Shown here one piece after another: positions 63,829 to 64,000 of a stretch of DNA of 64,000 nucleotides (the first letter of the stretch is position 1; each line of letters starts with the position of its first letter). The notes under the pieces were generated by a model, which saw only the letters and a program-made list of their open reading frames with translations, was not told the origin of the DNA and ran no database searches. The stretch lies in the NCBI GenBank assembly GCA_964017065.1, contig OZ024789.1, positions 7,320,191 to 7,384,190 of the forward strand, given 5' to 3'. A program made the position numbers and the translations under genes. Origin of the DNA: Haliclona indistincta (Eukaryota; Porifera; Demospongiae; Haplosclerida; Chalinidae).

Positions 63829-63896
63829 GTCAGATTAGTCATTAGTCAGATTAGTCATCAGATTAGTCATCATTAGTCAGATTAGTCATCAGATTA
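63829..63896. repeat. Short tandem repeat (CAGATTAGTCAT)n
   Basis: Irregular repeats of CAGATTAGTCAT and ATTAGT near the right edge of the window. Confidence 0.85.
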
Positions 63897-64000
63897 AAGC
63901 GCTAGCTAGGCTGACTTTGTCTATAGATAGCGCTAAGCTGAAACTCGTTTAAAACTTGTGAATAAAACGATTGAGTATGTGAGCAGTTGTTCTAATAAGA

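Noticed and set aside
63829..63896. CRISPR-like array
   Set aside because: Irregular short repeats without unique spacers, in an animal genome.

Overview
This is animal nuclear DNA, most likely from a sponge (demosponge). Almost every gene is split by short GT-AG introns of about 50-100 bases, intergenic gaps are a few hundred bases, and the recognisable proteins are typical of animals: a voltage-gated calcium channel (CaV), an APPL-type BAR-PH-PTB adaptor, an EDEM1-type ER mannosidase, an ADAM10-type sheddase and an omega-class glutathione transferase. The sponge assignment rests on gene compactness, many small inverted-repeat elements and a 7TM receptor family without an obvious bilaterian counterpart. 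It is an inference.

Layout. Positions 1-8524 hold CaV exons on the + strand, from the domain II pore to domain IV S5. Their long introns carry an antisense nucleotidyltransferase ORF, a long-armed inverted-repeat element and a small antisense gene made of repeated exons. From about 8570 to 44192 lies a tandem, interleaved array. The 3' cassette of CaV (domain IV pore loop, S6, EF-hand/IQ region and tail; nine exons) occurs four times on the + strand. An intronless antisense 7TM receptor gene occurs seven times. The 3' half of the APPL-type gene occurs three times on the - strand, and only the rightmost copy is joined to its 5' half (start at 44192). CaV therefore faces four successive ends from the left, and APPL faces three successive ends from the right, in the same DNA. 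CaV cassettes 1 and 2 are open throughout. Cassette 3 is split by a transposon at its pore-exon donor, and cassette 4 has a 2-base frameshift in the pore exon. A decayed older pore exon follows each B-type 7TM gene.

From 44193 to the end the order is ordinary and compact. EDEM1 (+) starts 213 bases from the APPL start and carries a jacalin-like lectin gene antisense in one intron. Then come a small surface-protein gene (-), ADAM10 (+) starting 188 bases from it, the omega GST (-), and an intergenic region with a hAT transposon flanked by a perfect 8-base target duplication. ADAM10 contains a clear AT-AC (U12-type) intron, and the CaV domain II S6 intron looks U12-type too.

The most unusual feature is the facing array: a convergent CaV/APPL pair whose shared 3' neighbourhood was tandemly multiplied. 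It could provide alternative 3' ends to both genes, or be a fresh duplication that is decaying. The sequence shows signs of both.
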